64,000 nt of DNA, taken from Palaemon carinicauda. Lineage: Eukaryota > Arthropoda > Malacostraca > Decapoda > Palaemonidae. This document shows positions 46,721-59,039 of this stretch, in pieces (the stretch's first letter is position 1; every line of letters starts with the position of its first letter). Where the stretch lies: positions 32,286,327 to 32,350,326 of the forward strand of contig NC_090766.1 in NCBI RefSeq assembly GCF_036898095.1. The letters are read 5' to 3'. The notes beneath the pieces are model-generated. The model was given only the letters and a program-made list of their open reading frames with translations. It did no database searches and was not told the DNA's origin. The position numbers and the translations under genes were made by a program.

Positions 46721-47263
46721 GCGACATGTTAACATTGAGGAATGTCTAAACAGCAACCTTTACATGTGACATTAAAAAAAAATAGTAGAGAATGTACCTA
46801 AAATACCATTCATTCTTAAAATCTTGAGTCATCATTTCAGTCATGATGACGTTCATGAATATCATTATCATGCTACAGAAGATGTTTCAAAGGGATAAGG
46901 AAGCACTGCTTACTTTTATGTTTTCCTCCGTTAATACAAGATTAATCATACAAAAAATTCACACTTTTATACTATACAATCAATGGATCATAAAAATTAT
47001 GTTAATTCAAAAGGAGGTTGGGCATTATGTTTCTATATTGTTTTTGTACTAAAAAAAAAACACAATTTCTGAATGAAATACTGTAATAATTAGAGTTAAG
47101 ATCTCTATCTTAAAATCTAAACCACCAAAGGGATACCATCCATGGTCATACTCTATAAATTGAGAAAGATTTTGATGTACCAAGAGCTATTCAGATTCCT
47201 GTTTTATGGACTGAACTCAGCATTTTAAAACTGCTGAAAAGATGTCAAACCACACACCCAAAT
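46721..47263. other. Non-coding sequence
   Basis: AT-rich, with no supported feature. Confidence 0.5.
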
Positions 47264-47576
47264 ATGACAAATTCGGAGATAATTTGTATTTTTCCTAACC
47301 ATACAAACCTTAGCTATTTACATTGGGTTTACCTTTTAGCGTAGCTGAAATGGCGAGCCATTAGAATTTAACGAGGGTGTATTACCCCCGCGCTAGTTAG
47401 CGGGGGGTTAGGGGAGTGGTAGCTAGCTACCACTCCCCCCCTCACACACCGGTGAACTGCTTCACTCCACTTAGAGGTAGGACTTGTCTTGGGGGACAGG
47501 GCTGGCGGGCAAATATGTGTAAATAGCTAAGGTTTGTATGGTTAGGAAAAATACAAATTATCTCCGAATTTGTCAT
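47264..47576. repeat. 3' hairpin of DIRS D: perfect 59-bp inverted repeat
   Basis: Left arm 47264-47322 starts ATGACAAATTCGGAGATAAT. Right arm 47518-47576 ends ATTATCTCCGAATTTGTCAT. All 59 positions pair. The 195-bp loop contains most of the terminal repeat. Confidence 0.97.
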
Positions 47577-47660
47577 TTGTTCCGTAACCGAAATACAAAC
47601 CACGCTATTTACATTGGGTGACTTACCCCTTAGGAAGGGTGGAAAGTCCCCAGCCATACT

Positions 47661-49093
47661 GGCTTTGGCTTTACCCGGGGACTCAAAATCCGAGTGAGTC
47701 CCTGCACCTCACAAGTTCCTTGCTCCGCAAGGAAATGTGTGGTCTACATAAGCTTGTGTGTGAAGGAAGAAGTGTGACCCGTCCTAGGCAGTTGACCTGG
47801 AGTTCCAGAAGGAACTCTGGGTTAGGACGTTCCCAATACCACCTCGTCAGGGTATGGGGGACGCGACAGTATTGACTCAATACTCGGAACGCAAAGAAGC
47901 ATGGTTTACCTGCAGAGGTTTGAGGTCAGCTATGCAGCGACCAGGATGCTGCTTCCCCAGTAGAGGGGACGATGAAGAAAGAAGTAAGGGCCAGACATAC
48001 TTCTTTCGTTCATGCAGACTAAAACCAGATAACAATGCCCTCAACCTTCTGCTACCTGTCCAAAAAGGAGCCTGAGGTTAGACCAGCTGTTGTGTAGCCA
48101 CCACAGAGTGATAGAAACATATCGATACTCCTGTAGGTCACGCCCTGCAGGAAGCGGGCTGCGAAGGTCATTAGACGCTTCCAGACTCCAGCTTGTAGCA
48201 CCTGCGTCACAGAGTAGTACTACTTGAAGGCGAGGGACGTTGCGATGTATCCGACATCCTGCTGTAGGGCGACGTGATGGGGGAGGGTCTGGATTCAGGT
48301 CGAGATGAATGTCCTTGAGTCTGAGCTGAAGAGGTACACTGGAGACTCTTCCCTGTGTCCTTCCTGTGCTCCCAACTGGCTTTGGCTTTACCCGGGGACT
48401 CAAAATCCGAGTGAGTCCCTGCACCTCACAAGTTCCTTGCTCCGCAAGGAAATGTGTGGTCTACATAAGCTTGTGTGTGAAGGAAAAAGTGTGACCCGTC
48501 CTAGGCAGTTGACCTGGAGTTCCAGAAGGAACTCTGGGTTAGGACGTTCCCAATACCACCTCGTCAGGGTATGGGGGACGCAACAGTATTGACTCAATAC
48601 TCGGAACGCAAAGAAGCATGGTTTACCTGCAGAGGTTTGAGGTCAGCTATGCAGCGACCAGGATGCTGCTTCCCCAGTAGAGGGGACGATGAAGAAAGAA
48701 GTAAGGGCCAGACAAACTTCTTTCGTTCATGCAGACTAAAACCTGATAACAATGCCCTCAACCTTCTGCTACCTGTCCAAAAAGGAGCCTGAGGTTAGAC
48801 CAGCTGTTGTGTAGCCACCACAGAGTGATAGAAACATATCGATACTCCTGTGGGTCACGCCCTGCAGGAAGCGGGCTGCGAAGGTCATTAGACGCTTCCA
48901 GACTCCAGCTTGTAGCACCTGCGTCACAGAGTAGTACTACTCGAAGGCGAGGGACGTTGCGATGTATCCGACATCCTGCTGTAGGGCGACGTGATGGGGG
49001 AAGGTCTGGATTCAGGTCGAGATGAATGTCCTTGAGTCCAAGTTAAAGAGGTACACTGGAGACTCTTCCCTGTGTCCTTCCTGTGCTCCCAAC
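47661..49093. repeat. 717-bp tandem duplication in DIRS D
   Basis: Copy 1 (47661-48377) and copy 2 (48378-49094) both start GGCTTTGGCTTTACCCGGGG and end TGTGCTCCCAAC. They differ at only a handful of positions (for example GGAAGAAGTG versus GGAAAAAGTG and ACATACTTC versus ACAAACTTC), so the event is recent relative to the decay of the element. It covers the non-coding part between the terminus and the recombinase. Confidence 0.97.
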
Positions 49094-49099
49094 CCGGCT

Positions 49100-49420
49100 G
49101 CACGTGATGACAAACTGCAGTTGTTCCCAAAGACAACCCCTCGATTCCTTTATTGGCAAGAAGGAGAAGGTTTGGGTCATCTGATACAGAATGGCGACTC
49201 GAAATCTTGAAGGAGTTGGACCGAAGGGCCGGGACCCCAAGATTCTGAGTCTAGCAAACAACTCAGGAGCGAACCTGAATGTTGCCTTCCCCTATTCCTT
49301 AGAAAGGGCGGAGTCGTACGAGACCAAGAAGATTGCTTACACACTGGCCGAGGCCAGAGTGAGCAAGAGCACCGTCCCCCAAGATGGAATACGATCAGAG
49401 GTCTGACGTAATGGTTCTAG
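49100..49420 (-). pseudogene. DIRS D tyrosine recombinase remnant
   Basis: The minus strand reads VLLLTLASASV, a stop, AIFLVSYDSALSKE, a stop, GKATFRFAPELFARLRILG and SRPFGPTPSRFRVAI. This parallels LLALASAKRVSELHGLS and the following beta region of other DIRS recombinases. The box I Arg is missing (ASV then a stop). No HxxR or Tyr segment is recognisable downstream. Confidence 0.6.
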
Positions 49421-50438
49421 AGAAGATCTCTTAAGGGACTAAAATGTCCGAATCATGCTCCATGGAGGAGGTCTCACTCCGACTGGGGGCAGGGACCTTC
49501 GCAGCTTCGCATGAACGAAGAAAGGTCCAGCGGGAAGGAAAAAGTCTACTCCTTTCTGCCTGAAGGCCAGAGAAAGGCTGAGCGACAGGCTTCATTGCCG
49601 AGAGCGGAAAGGAGTTTACTCCCGCAGAAAAGCAATAAGTCCGTTATTGCTGGAGAAGAGGCCTCAAGGGAAGAGGTATCTCTCACGACACCAACCACAG
49701 AAGACTCCACTTCGCCTAGTAGACCACTGCGGATGACTATCGCAGGTGACGCGACCTCCGCTCCTCGACTGTAGCGGGTTGTCTCTTCTTGAGGAGGTGG
49801 CGTAGAGTCTACAGGCGTGAAGCCGAAGCGATGCCACGGCTCGTGAAAGATGTTGTAGTGTGGTTGTTTGAGTAGCCTGTGCCGTGGGAGAAGCTCTCCC
49901 GGGAGTTTCGTCAGGGGAAGCAGAGGGTCCGGAAACCGTTCCGCGTATAGTCAAAGTGGAGCTCTCCCATTGAAAGGTTGACAGACAACCTGGTCTTGTT
50001 GAGACCCATTCTCAACAGACAACAAAGGTGGGAAGACGCAGGCGTCGATGTTGTCCCACCATCACCGGAAAGCATTTTGCCAAAGAGTCTTGGGGTCTGA
50101 GACTGGGGGGAAGAACAGCGAAAGCTTGAAGTTCCAGGCTGTCGCAATCAGGTCCCCCAGGCCAGTACTTGCTGGCTACTAAAGGCCAAAGACCCCCTGG
50201 TACCCTCTATCTGCAAGGCTCTGCTCAGATAGTCGGAGAGAACATTCCTCTGCCCGGAATGAGCGAGCCGATAGTGGTATAGAGAGGACCTCGGATCATC
50301 TCAGTATCTCTACTGCAAGATGCGAAGGTATGAAAATGCGTCCCATGCCGGTTGGAATACGCCAGTACCATGAAGTCGTCGCGCACGGAGCGACTCGGCA
50401 GGAACTGTAGGATCTGTAGAGGGGCCAGACTACGGCAC

Positions 50439-51590
50439 CTAAGCCTGCCTGATTGATGGAGAGGTATCCTTCAGGTCCTGACCATAGGCCTGAACCGGAA
50501 CATGCACCCCCCCCCCCTTTTCTTTGACAAGTCCAAGAACATCAAAATGTGGGGAAAGGACGAGAATATCCACTCCCATCAAGAGGTTCCATAGGTCAAC
50601 ACCCATTGCAGGTCTAAACATTCCGCTGGTCCCATAGGGGCCAGAAAGTCCGGTTAATCGTTGCTTTGATACCACCGGAACTTGGGCCGCCCCACAGGGA
50701 ACTTATCCTGAGGCGACCGTTCGAGACTTTAGACGGGTCAATGAGGAAAAGAGACCCAGGAAACGTTCCAAGGTAGGGCTGAAAGCTCTGCTTGACTGAG
50801 AACAGGTACTGCGACTCTCCTCAGCCTTGCCACAGTCAACTGAAGGGAAGGCTCGGAGAAGGAGGCAACAGCGTCTGGCGTCCCCAGGTGGTCACCCATC
50901 CAAGTACTGACCAGACCCAACGTTGCTTAACCTCGTTGATCGGACGAGAAGCGGTGTTTCCAACGTGGTAAGGCCGTTGACTCAATATCATGGCTAGATA
51001 CTCCAGATGTTGAGGCAGAAGTAGAGAAGGCTCCTAGCAAATTACCATGATCCCTCACTCATGGTAAGGACCCGGAAGCTTGTCCCAGCGTTGAAGAAGG
51101 TCGAACCCGAGCCTACCGGAGTTGACCACACCTCCAAAAGGCGAAGGAGGCGGAAGCCTGCTCCTGAGCGGCCATGAGGAAAGCAGGGAGAGTTCTCTGG
51201 GGAAAACCTGCGATGCTGCGGCGGAATCGCCATACCGCATCTTAAGTCTAGGCTGAATTCCAAGAGCTTCCTGGAAGATGGATGGAATGGAAACTGGAAG
51301 TACCCGTCCTTCAGATTCAGGGCCTAAGGAGTCCTGCCGCCTCTTTACCAGTCTGATCGATTCTGCTGTTCCACGCTGGACGAAGCTTGTTCGACAAACT
51401 TGATCAGAGCTGAGAGGTCGACTATGGAATTCCCGTCTCAGATGCTTTCCTACGAGAAAGGATCGACTGAAGAAGCCTGGGGGTGAAGCCATCGACGAAC
51501 CTATGGAGGACCTTCTCCTTAGGCATGGATCTTTTCGCCCAAAAGGGGCAACTCTTGCCGACCCCATGGCATAAAGGTTCAGTGACACTG
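50439..51590 (-). pseudogene. DIRS D polymerase remnant
   Basis: In several frames one can read GFFSRSFLV, SALIKFVEQASSSVEQQN, then ALNLKDGYFQFPFHPSSRKL (motif A region, about 51235-51300) and LEFSLDLRCGMA. The 5S-like segment then intervenes at 50864-50981. Beyond it, QLTVARLRRVAVPVLSQAEL and RPAMGVDLWNLLMGVDILVL resemble the connection region and RNase H start of other copies. No intact YLDD or RNase H active site is seen. Confidence 0.6.
50864..50981 (-). rRNA. 5S rRNA-like sequence inside DIRS D (probable pseudogene)
   Basis: The minus strand reads GTCAACGGCCTTACCACGTT, then CACCGCTTCTCGTCCGATCA, then GGTTAAGCAACGTTGGGTCT, then GTACTTGGATGGGTGACCAC, and ends GACGCCAGACGCTGTTGCC. This follows eukaryotic 5S rRNA through its whole length of about 118-120 nt, including the internal promoter words (AAGCAACGTTGGG and TTGGATGGGTGACC). 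Departures from the animal pattern, such as GATCAACGAGG for GATCACCGAAG, point to a pseudogene. It lies within the remains of the polymerase, on the same strand as the element. No T-run terminator directly follows. Confidence 0.85.
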
Positions 51591-51799
51591 AATTCGCTGA
51601 CAGAGACGGAGAGATGGTAAGAGAGAGGCGCGATATCCTTGGCTGATCACGGAGATCGCTCAGGGATCGGCATTGGGAAGCTGTTATCCGGATGAGTAAC
51701 CTTAGGCATCAGCGTGAGACCTGCAAGGGGGGGTTGCCAAACCTAGAGTTTGTGAACTCTGCCGCTCCCTCTAGGATTATGCCACCCCGGGAGAGCTTC

Positions 51800-54550
51800 C
51801 CGTGCTACCTGTCCCTGACAGGAGGGGACTGCTATTGGACACCTTGTCTTAGCTGCCGTAGCCGGTCCGAAAACTTAGGCCAACGAGGCTGAAAGAAGAG
51901 GCGCTGGAGGCCTGCAGGATCTGGAAGAAAGCGCCTTGGAGGAGTGAAAACGGAAGTCGACTTCCTCCGCACAACCGCTGTCCATGTCTCTGTCCTTGGG
52001 CACAAACAAGCTCTTCCCAAGGATGAAAGAGTGTCTGAGCATGTCGACATCCACGGATGAGACACCCGAGAGGAAGCCCTCGGTCACTGTGTCTAGATGG
52101 TCCAACATCGAGCTTGCCCGCAAGTTCGAAACTTGGCGACGAAACGCCAAGGTACTTGAACCCGAGAGGAGGAAAGTACCCATGATCTTCCTGAAGCTTC
52201 CTTGTACAAAACCTCGGGTCGCAACCGAGGAGGGAAAGAACTTGCTAAGCCCCTTCCACGAAATGGAGAAGAGACAGGAGTAAACCAGTCACCCCTTGCC
52301 CGACGGAGAAATCTCGAACAGAAAGCTCCTTGGCAAGACCCTTCCAGGTAATGAGGAGGAAGGGCTAACCCAGGTTCTGGAAAGAAGAATGTTGCTCAGA
52401 CCTCCCTGAAGATTCTTCCTGCTCTGGCATGTGCCATGCTCTGCGTTTAAGGGGTGAAGACCGTGTTCTGGAAATACGCTCCAGAAGACTCGCCAGGCTG
52501 GCCATGTTGCGAAACCCCGACGGGAATCGCGGTTACAATCGCCCTGGCGCTCGCGCAATGATAAATCAATGGTTTGAGCGTGGCCAAACGTGGAAGCGCC
52601 CAAGCGCGGGCACGCAGGAGCGCAGACGAAAGTGCGCGAGGGAGCGCAGAAGGAGGGCGAGCGTGGTAGGAAGGGCGAGAGCTGGTGGTCGGAATCCGAA
52701 AGTTCACAGGCGAGCGATGACCCGTAGGCAAGCAATGGATACTGCAGGAATCAAGCCGACGTTCACGTGATGGAACACCATAGGCTCGCGCGATGGAACA
52801 CCGTCGGTTCGCGCGATGGAACACCGTCGGTTCGTGCGATGGAACACCGTCGGTTTGGGCGATGGAACACCGTCGGTTCGCGCGATGGAACACCATCGTT
52901 TCGCGCGATGGAACACCGTCGGTTTGCGCGACGGAACACCGACGGTTCGCGCAACGGAACACCGTTGGCCCGCGCGATGGAATACCGTTGGTTCGCGCGC
53001 GGGCGAACATTGGAGCGCATGTGCGTGGGCACGTGGGCGTGCGGGTGAGCGCAGGCGGTCGGGAGACCGATGGCGCGTAGGCGGGTGATGGCGCGTTGAC
53101 GACCGATGGCGCGTCTTGGCGAGCGATGGCCCGTAGGCGAGTGAAGGTGCGTTGGCAAGGGATGGCGCGTCGGCAAGCGACGGCGTGTTGGCGAGCGGTG
53201 ATGCGTTAACAGAACGCTAGCGCGCAGGCAAAGAATCGCGCAGGCGCGTAGGAGATCGCTAACGCGTAAGGGACTAGGGATGGTTAGAGCGCATCGCGCT
53301 AAACAGAAGGGGCGCAGGTGCATCAGGAAGGTGAGCGCTGAAGCGAGCTGTCAATCAGGCGATCCTGGACGGTCAGGGAAAACCGTTGGCACCCATTAGT
53401 GCGTGGCAGGAAAGGGCACGCAGATGTGCGCTGGCACACAGAAGGACAGAAGTAAAGGTGAGCGCTGGCGAGCAGGAGGAAGATCTACGGCAGGACTCAG
53501 CTACCGGAGATCGTGGTCCACAGCAGGCGAGCGCTAGATCGCTACTGAAGGTGTCCAGGGGACCTGACATGTGTGGCAGATCGATGGCGATCGTTGACGC
53601 GCAGGAGATCGCTGACGAGCAGGCGAACGTTGACGCGTCTGTGGTCGCTGGCGAGCAGAAGGCAACACGTGGAATCCTGCGCGTAGAAGAAGAGTCCCTG
53701 TCCAAGACCTGAACCGAAGTTCTAGATTGCGTGGGCGAACGTGGGCGCACAGGGTGCGTAACAGGAACCAACAGGAACAGCAGCGATGATCATCAGGAGC
53801 GCGCTGACGAACAGGAGAGCACTGGCGATGCAGAAAGGCGCGCAGGGGAACACTGACACGCAAGGGAAGCACCCCAGTGGGAGGCAACCCTTTCGAAGGG
53901 ACCGTTATCCGTCGGAAGACCGTTGTCCGTCGGAAGACGAGGTCAGACTGCTGTTCATCTGCACCAGGGGCGTAAGGTCAGGAAGGCGTTGGAGATCGAT
54001 CCCCGGAGAGATCTAAGGAGGTAGGAGCTGCAGGCTGCATACGGAGAAGATTCAAAAAGGCGCCTCTTAGCACCCTCATAGGGAGATGGGAGGCCCTTAC
54101 GACATAGCGGACGGTGAGCCTTACGGCGAAGGCGGCCAACAGCAACAACAGCAGAAGAGTCTTCAGAAGAGAAGTCTCTGCGAGTGTACTCTCTCGCGAA
54201 CAAAAGAGAAACACTTCGTAGAAGAGACGGGTCAGCCAGTGACCTAAAAAGAGCAATCCTCTGAAGAGGGGCTCCGGCAGTTGCCCAGCCCCTTGAGCGA
54301 AACTGCAGGTGCGACCGCTCAGCACCAAGAGCGAAAAAAAGGCAAGAGAAGAACCCCCCAAAGGAGAAAAACTCAAGCCTGGACAGGAAAACTTCCCTTG
54401 AAAGGAAAGTTCTCCACCCAAGGAGGCGAGCCTCCTGAGTGTTCTAAAATGAATTGGAGAGCTGTCAATCGTCACGGGAGTACTTCCAGGAGAAGGAGAC
54501 ACGCCCCTGACGAAGGTCTATAGGGGAGGCAGCAACAGCCGAATCCCCAG
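51800..54550 (-). pseudogene. DIRS D gag region, heavily decayed
   Basis: Frames on the minus strand include a helical piece at 51875-52183 (LSGVSSVDVDMLRHSFILGK), comparable to the gag C-terminal domain of other copies. It is preceded by a long GC-rich repeat region (52450-53900) and a Ser/Phe/Leu-rich piece at 53978-54502. The very long frames in 52447-53771 on both strands come from the GC-rich repeats. No cysteine cluster was found at the expected start near 54.9-55.1 kb. Confidence 0.45.
52550..53850. repeat. GCG-rich degenerate repeat in DIRS D gag, with 23-bp minisatellite core
   Basis: From 52769 to about 52998 ten units of exactly 23 bp follow GATGGAACACCGTCGGTTCG plus CGC. Around it, looser repeats of GATGGCGCGT, GGCGAGCG and AGATCGCTGACG continue to about 53850. 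The region is much more GC-rich than the rest of the element and corresponds in position to the coding repeats of DIRS A gag. Confidence 0.9.
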
Positions 54551-55293
54551 GCCCCAATAAGACAGCTCACTCCGTCGTCACATTACAGAAACGAACTAGA
54601 TCGGTAACTGTGAAAAATAAAAACAAAAATCATTAGTTAACATTCATTCCCCTGGGAAGGCTCCGAAGAGGAATCCCGAGGGAAAGGAACACAAGAATTA
54701 CACAACAGGCACGTGCCCTCACAACCACTTACACTCACGGAAGGAGAGCTGTAACCAAAACAGAATTATAACAATTATAATTATGTAACTATGTAATTAT
54801 GTAATTTAAAAATGAATGAACACTAAAGAAAGAACGAAAACCCCGAAAGGAATCGTTCTACAAAGCTGAAAAATCAACAAATACTATTAGATTCATAAAC
54901 TAATTGAGACAAAACGTACGGTAGGCCTAGTAACCCCACCCACATGGGAAGGAAGCTACTCAGACGTAGGAAAAGGGTGAACGACCTCAAGAGAGAGAGA
55001 GAGAAAGACCGTAGTCAAACTCGATCGCGACCCATAAAATTACACCATGGTGGCCTAACTGCCGAGGGCTCCACGGAGATATCGTACACTACACAAACAA
55101 GCACAAACTCTGAAAAGGAAACTTACTGATTTCTATACTCAAATATATACATAAACACGAAATTTTTTTTACATATATATTGAGTAAAAGAAAAGTAAGT
55201 GATTAAGTAAAGACAAAACAAACAATGGCTGCCAAGCAAGGACAAAGACAGAGACGTCTGTCCATGTCCGAGCCAAAAGTGAAAGTGAAGCAG

Positions 55294-55400
55294 TTCACTC
55301 CCCTACCCCTCGCTAACTAGCCCGGGGGTAATACACCCTCGTTAAATTCTAATGGCTCGCCATTTCAGCTACGCTAAAAGGTAAACCCAATGTAAATAGC
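55294..55400. repeat. Right inverted terminal repeat of DIRS D
   Basis: It is the reverse complement of 47313-47419, with shared words AATTTAACGAGGGTGTATTA and CGTAGCTGAAATGGCGAG (in left orientation). Confidence 0.95.
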
Positions 55401-55494
55401 GTGGTTTGTATTTCGGTTACGGAACAAACGTCATTTACTTGGTACACAGTTCTAAGAGAGTTAAGAATATTAAGTGTGGTTTGATGAAACTAGC

Positions 55495-55563
<69 letters not shown>

Positions 55564-55576
55564 TAATAATAATACA

Positions 55577-55625
<49 letters not shown>
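55495..55625. repeat. (AAT)n microsatellite
   Basis: About 40 AAT units with a GAT and an ACAGT interruption. Confidence 0.98.
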
Positions 55626-56324
55626 GTTGATTGCCATATGTCAACTGCAAAACTTATGAGTCCCTGGCATTGAATTCTTTACCCAATCACAAATAAATAG
55701 GGATAAGAAAAAGGCTCTTTGAATATATACTTGTTATTAAAAACAAGTATCAAATAATACATTTGAGAAAAAGCTCAGAAAATATAGTCTAAACATTTCT
55801 ATTGAACCAATGAACTTCAGTTATAATGTAGAGAGATCAACCCTATTCTGTCTACGCAAACAACACAGCATGCAAGCAGAGCCTAAAAGAATAATTTGGT
55901 GACCGTTCTTGCTAAGTTTAAGATTCTGCAAGGGTTCTATATTCTTCTCTAAAAACCATACTACTGTACACTAATTTCCAAGAACAAAGTTGAATTGAAT
56001 GGATGCAAAGCTAACTGTGCCCAGAAACTACTGCAATGCTTACGAACGGTGTATAATTGCATCGGATGACGAACAGTCTACGTGCTAATCAGTGTTACTA
56101 CAGCTGGAAAGATTAAGCTGGTGCAGTTATCTTTAGAAAAAAAAACATGTTAAAATTGCATTTCTTGTGCCAAAATTTGAGGAAATGTGCATTTGATGCA
56201 CCATAATGAAGAAAAAGTGCATTTTTCATACCAAAGGAGAGGCAAAGACAAATACAGTAAAAGTATTTCATTTACCTTAATTTTGTAAATCCTTTATAAC
56301 TCAGAAGGATGCAGGTGAACTACC

Positions 56325-56328
<4 letters not shown>

Positions 56329-56417
<89 letters not shown>
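56329..56417. repeat. (GA)n microsatellite
   Basis: About 44 uninterrupted GA units. Confidence 0.98.
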
Positions 56418-56419
<2 letters not shown>

Positions 56420-56759
56420 AGCTTATAAGAAATTACCATTTCAAACAAAAATGATTCCATTTATCATTTACATAAACTAAAAAAATTAATGTTTAGCTTT
56501 ATTTATGAGAAATACGAATGTTTGTAAGATAGACGCATCATCGATATACTGGAGTACTGTACCAGTTAATCGCCTAAAAACCTTCTGCATAAACCTACAC
56601 TCTGATATGCTAAATATTTTTCTGTCGATTTTCATTTTATCGGATTCAACACAGTCAGCAGATTCTCTGTAGATTAAGCATTTATCATCAATATTTGCAT
56701 TTTTATGTAAACTTTTACCTTGCTGGGGTTACGAGGGAAATCAGTTCTCCCAACTACTG

Positions 56760-57110
56760 TATGTCCTTGGTACTTTCATTAACTTGAATTCCTACTATCT
56801 TCTATCTCATATACTTTCATCAACTTGGATTTCTCCCATCTCCCAACTTTCATGTCTTGCATACTTTTATAAGATAGAATTCCCACTATCTCCTATCTCA
56901 TATACCATACTTTCATCAACTTGGAACTCTACCATCTCTCATACGTCCTGCATACTTTCATCAGCTAGAATTCCCAATAAAGCACCTGCAAACTCTCCTG
57001 TGTATAGTACTTGCATCAATTTTAATTCCAATTCCCACTATCTCCCTACTCTCTATGTCCTGTGTACTTTCATCAGCTTGAATTCCCACTATATTTAAGC
57101 CTTCATCTAT
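56760..57110. repeat. Degenerate tandem repeat, about 60-70 bp unit
   Basis: TACTTTCATCAACTTGGA or TACTTTCATCAGCTTGAA is followed by TTCCCACTATCTCC and ATATGTCCTGCA-like words at least five times. Confidence 0.75.
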
Positions 57111-59039
57111 GTCCCTCTACCATAACAACATTCATATGTCCTTCCTACAAGTATTTGGCTGATCACTTCCATATCTACTATTCTGACCGTTTCACACACT
57201 TTTTAAAATAATGTCCAAACCTTTTCAATCCCAGACACATTTACATTCCATCTGCAGCATACCACAAACTCTCCCTTACTAGAAATGTGTGAATGTCAAA
57301 GCATGGAGATGAAAACACCTATAATGATGCCAAAGAAAATCCTCACTATTTTCTTTTGGAAGTTAAGACCACCAGCCTATAACTCATGGCATTCTATCTC
57401 AAATGAAGTTTCAAATCCAATTCTCTTTTTTCCTTATTCCATCTCTTATGTTCTTCAAAATCAACTAGTTCATGCAACAGCAAGAATGCTTTTCATTAAC
57501 TGATCCCAGTCAGTATGAACTTTAGAAAATTACAAAATTTAAAAACTTATTTAACTACTTCACAAACCAAACAAAAAGATCACTCACTTCGAGCCACGTT
57601 TTAGACAAAAGATAAAAATTACTGAAGAATTTAAAGACTAACTTGCATAGTGCAAATACTATATATACAGAGGGCAAAGGATAGTTACAAATGAACCTGT
57701 TTTTCATGAGGTTAAGCTACTAAAACTTCCCTCAAAGATGCAGGTGACTTACAATTGCAGAAAAAGGACACCAAAATGCCTAAGCCTTGAAGAAATGCAG
57801 AGTAAAAATGGGACGATCAAATTTTTCAGAATCAGCGATTAAAAAACATGACAAATTCGTAGATAATTTGTTTTTTTCCTAACTATACAAAACTTGGCTA
57901 TTTATTAGGGGTTATACTTTCGACGGAGCTGAAATGATGAGCCATTAAAATTTAGTGAGGGTTAGCTACCCAAATCGCTAGTTAGCCGGGGGGTAGCTTG
58001 CTACCACTCCCGTTCACACATCTGTGATTTACCTCACTTTGCTTTGAGGCAGGATTTCAAGGGGAATAGGGCTGGCGGACAAGTTTATGTAAATAGCTAA
58101 GGTTTCTATAGTTAAGAAAAATACAAATTATCTACGAATTTGTCATTTGTTCCGTAACTGGAATACAAACCACGCTATTTATTAGGGGTGACTCACCCAT
58201 TAGGAAGGGTGGATGTCCCTGCCAATCTGGCTTTTGGCTTTACCTGGGGGTTCCTTATCTGAGTATATTAGTACTAAAAAATAAGGAGTCCCTGCCCTTG
58301 CTAAAACCTTGCTACGCAAGGTCCGCGGCCTACGCAAGCTGTGTGTTGAGACATGCAGAAGTGTGACTGTCTAGGTAAAGTTATTCCGAGTCTATTGTAG
58401 GAAAAACCTGATGTAACCAAGACTTTCCCAATACCACCTCGCTAGGGTATGGGGATGCAACAGTATTAGCTTAATACTAGGTACACAAGGGAGCATGGTT
58501 TACCTGCAGTGGTTTGAGGTCAGCTTATGCAGAGAACACAGGATGCTGCTTTCCCCACGAGAGGGTAGGATGAAGAAAAGAATAAGAGCCAGTCAAATCT
58601 TTTCATTCACACAGACTAACAATGCCCTCAACCTTCTGCTACTTGTCCAATAAGAAGCTTGGTGTATACAACCAGCTGTTGTGCAGCCAACACTGGACCG
58701 ATAGACGATAGAGATTGTATTGAGTTCCTGTAGGTCACGTCTTGCAGGAGAAAGGTTGTGAAAATCACCTGGAGCATTCACATCCTTTCTTGTAAAACCT
58801 GCGTCACAGAGTAATCTGCTAAGAAGGACCAGGGGCATAGCTATGCCCCTGACATCGTGAGTCGTCATGTTGAGATGATGTTTTGGTGATCCTCCTCTAG
58901 TCTCTCCCAGTGCTGATGACATGAGAAGAGACCAGGGTGGGCTGTTGCCGTTTTCTTGCGGTAGAGTCTCATACCTTACCCTGGGTATAGTAACGAATGA
59001 TCTGGATCGTCCGTTACCGAGTGGAGACTTCTGTAGGAT

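Larger units (their letters stand above)
47264..55430 (-). mobile_element. DIRS element D with internal duplication and 5S-like insert
   Basis: Inverted terminal repeats lie at 47313-47419 and 55294-55400, nearly identical. A perfect 59-bp inverted repeat (47264-47322 and 47518-47576) forms the 3' hairpin. The internal complementary region (47575-47620, GTAACCGAAATACAAACCAC) is the exact reverse complement of the right end at 55385-55430. On the minus strand, decayed recombinase (about 49100-49420), polymerase (about 50440-51590) and gag (about 51800-54550) can be traced. A 717-bp tandem duplication, a 23-bp minisatellite and a 5S rRNA-like segment lie inside. Confidence 0.88.
55431..57846. 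other. Sequence between DIRS D and E
   Basis: It contains two microsatellites and a degenerate tandem repeat, listed separately. Otherwise it is AT-rich with no gene supported; the frame at 57285-57503 has no recognisable domain. Confidence 0.45.

Noticed and set aside
52767..53000. CRISPR-like array in the 23-bp GC-rich repeat
   Set aside because: There are no spacers; it is a simple minisatellite within a DIRS gag region.
52447..53323. Minus-strand frames of 186-187 codons with RANRRCSIART repeats
   Set aside because: They come from the GC-rich minisatellite cycling through three frames. No domain is seen, and the neighbouring gag is decayed.
57285..57503. 72-codon plus-strand frame
   Set aside because: It has ordinary composition, but no domain, splice sites or neighbouring exons support it.
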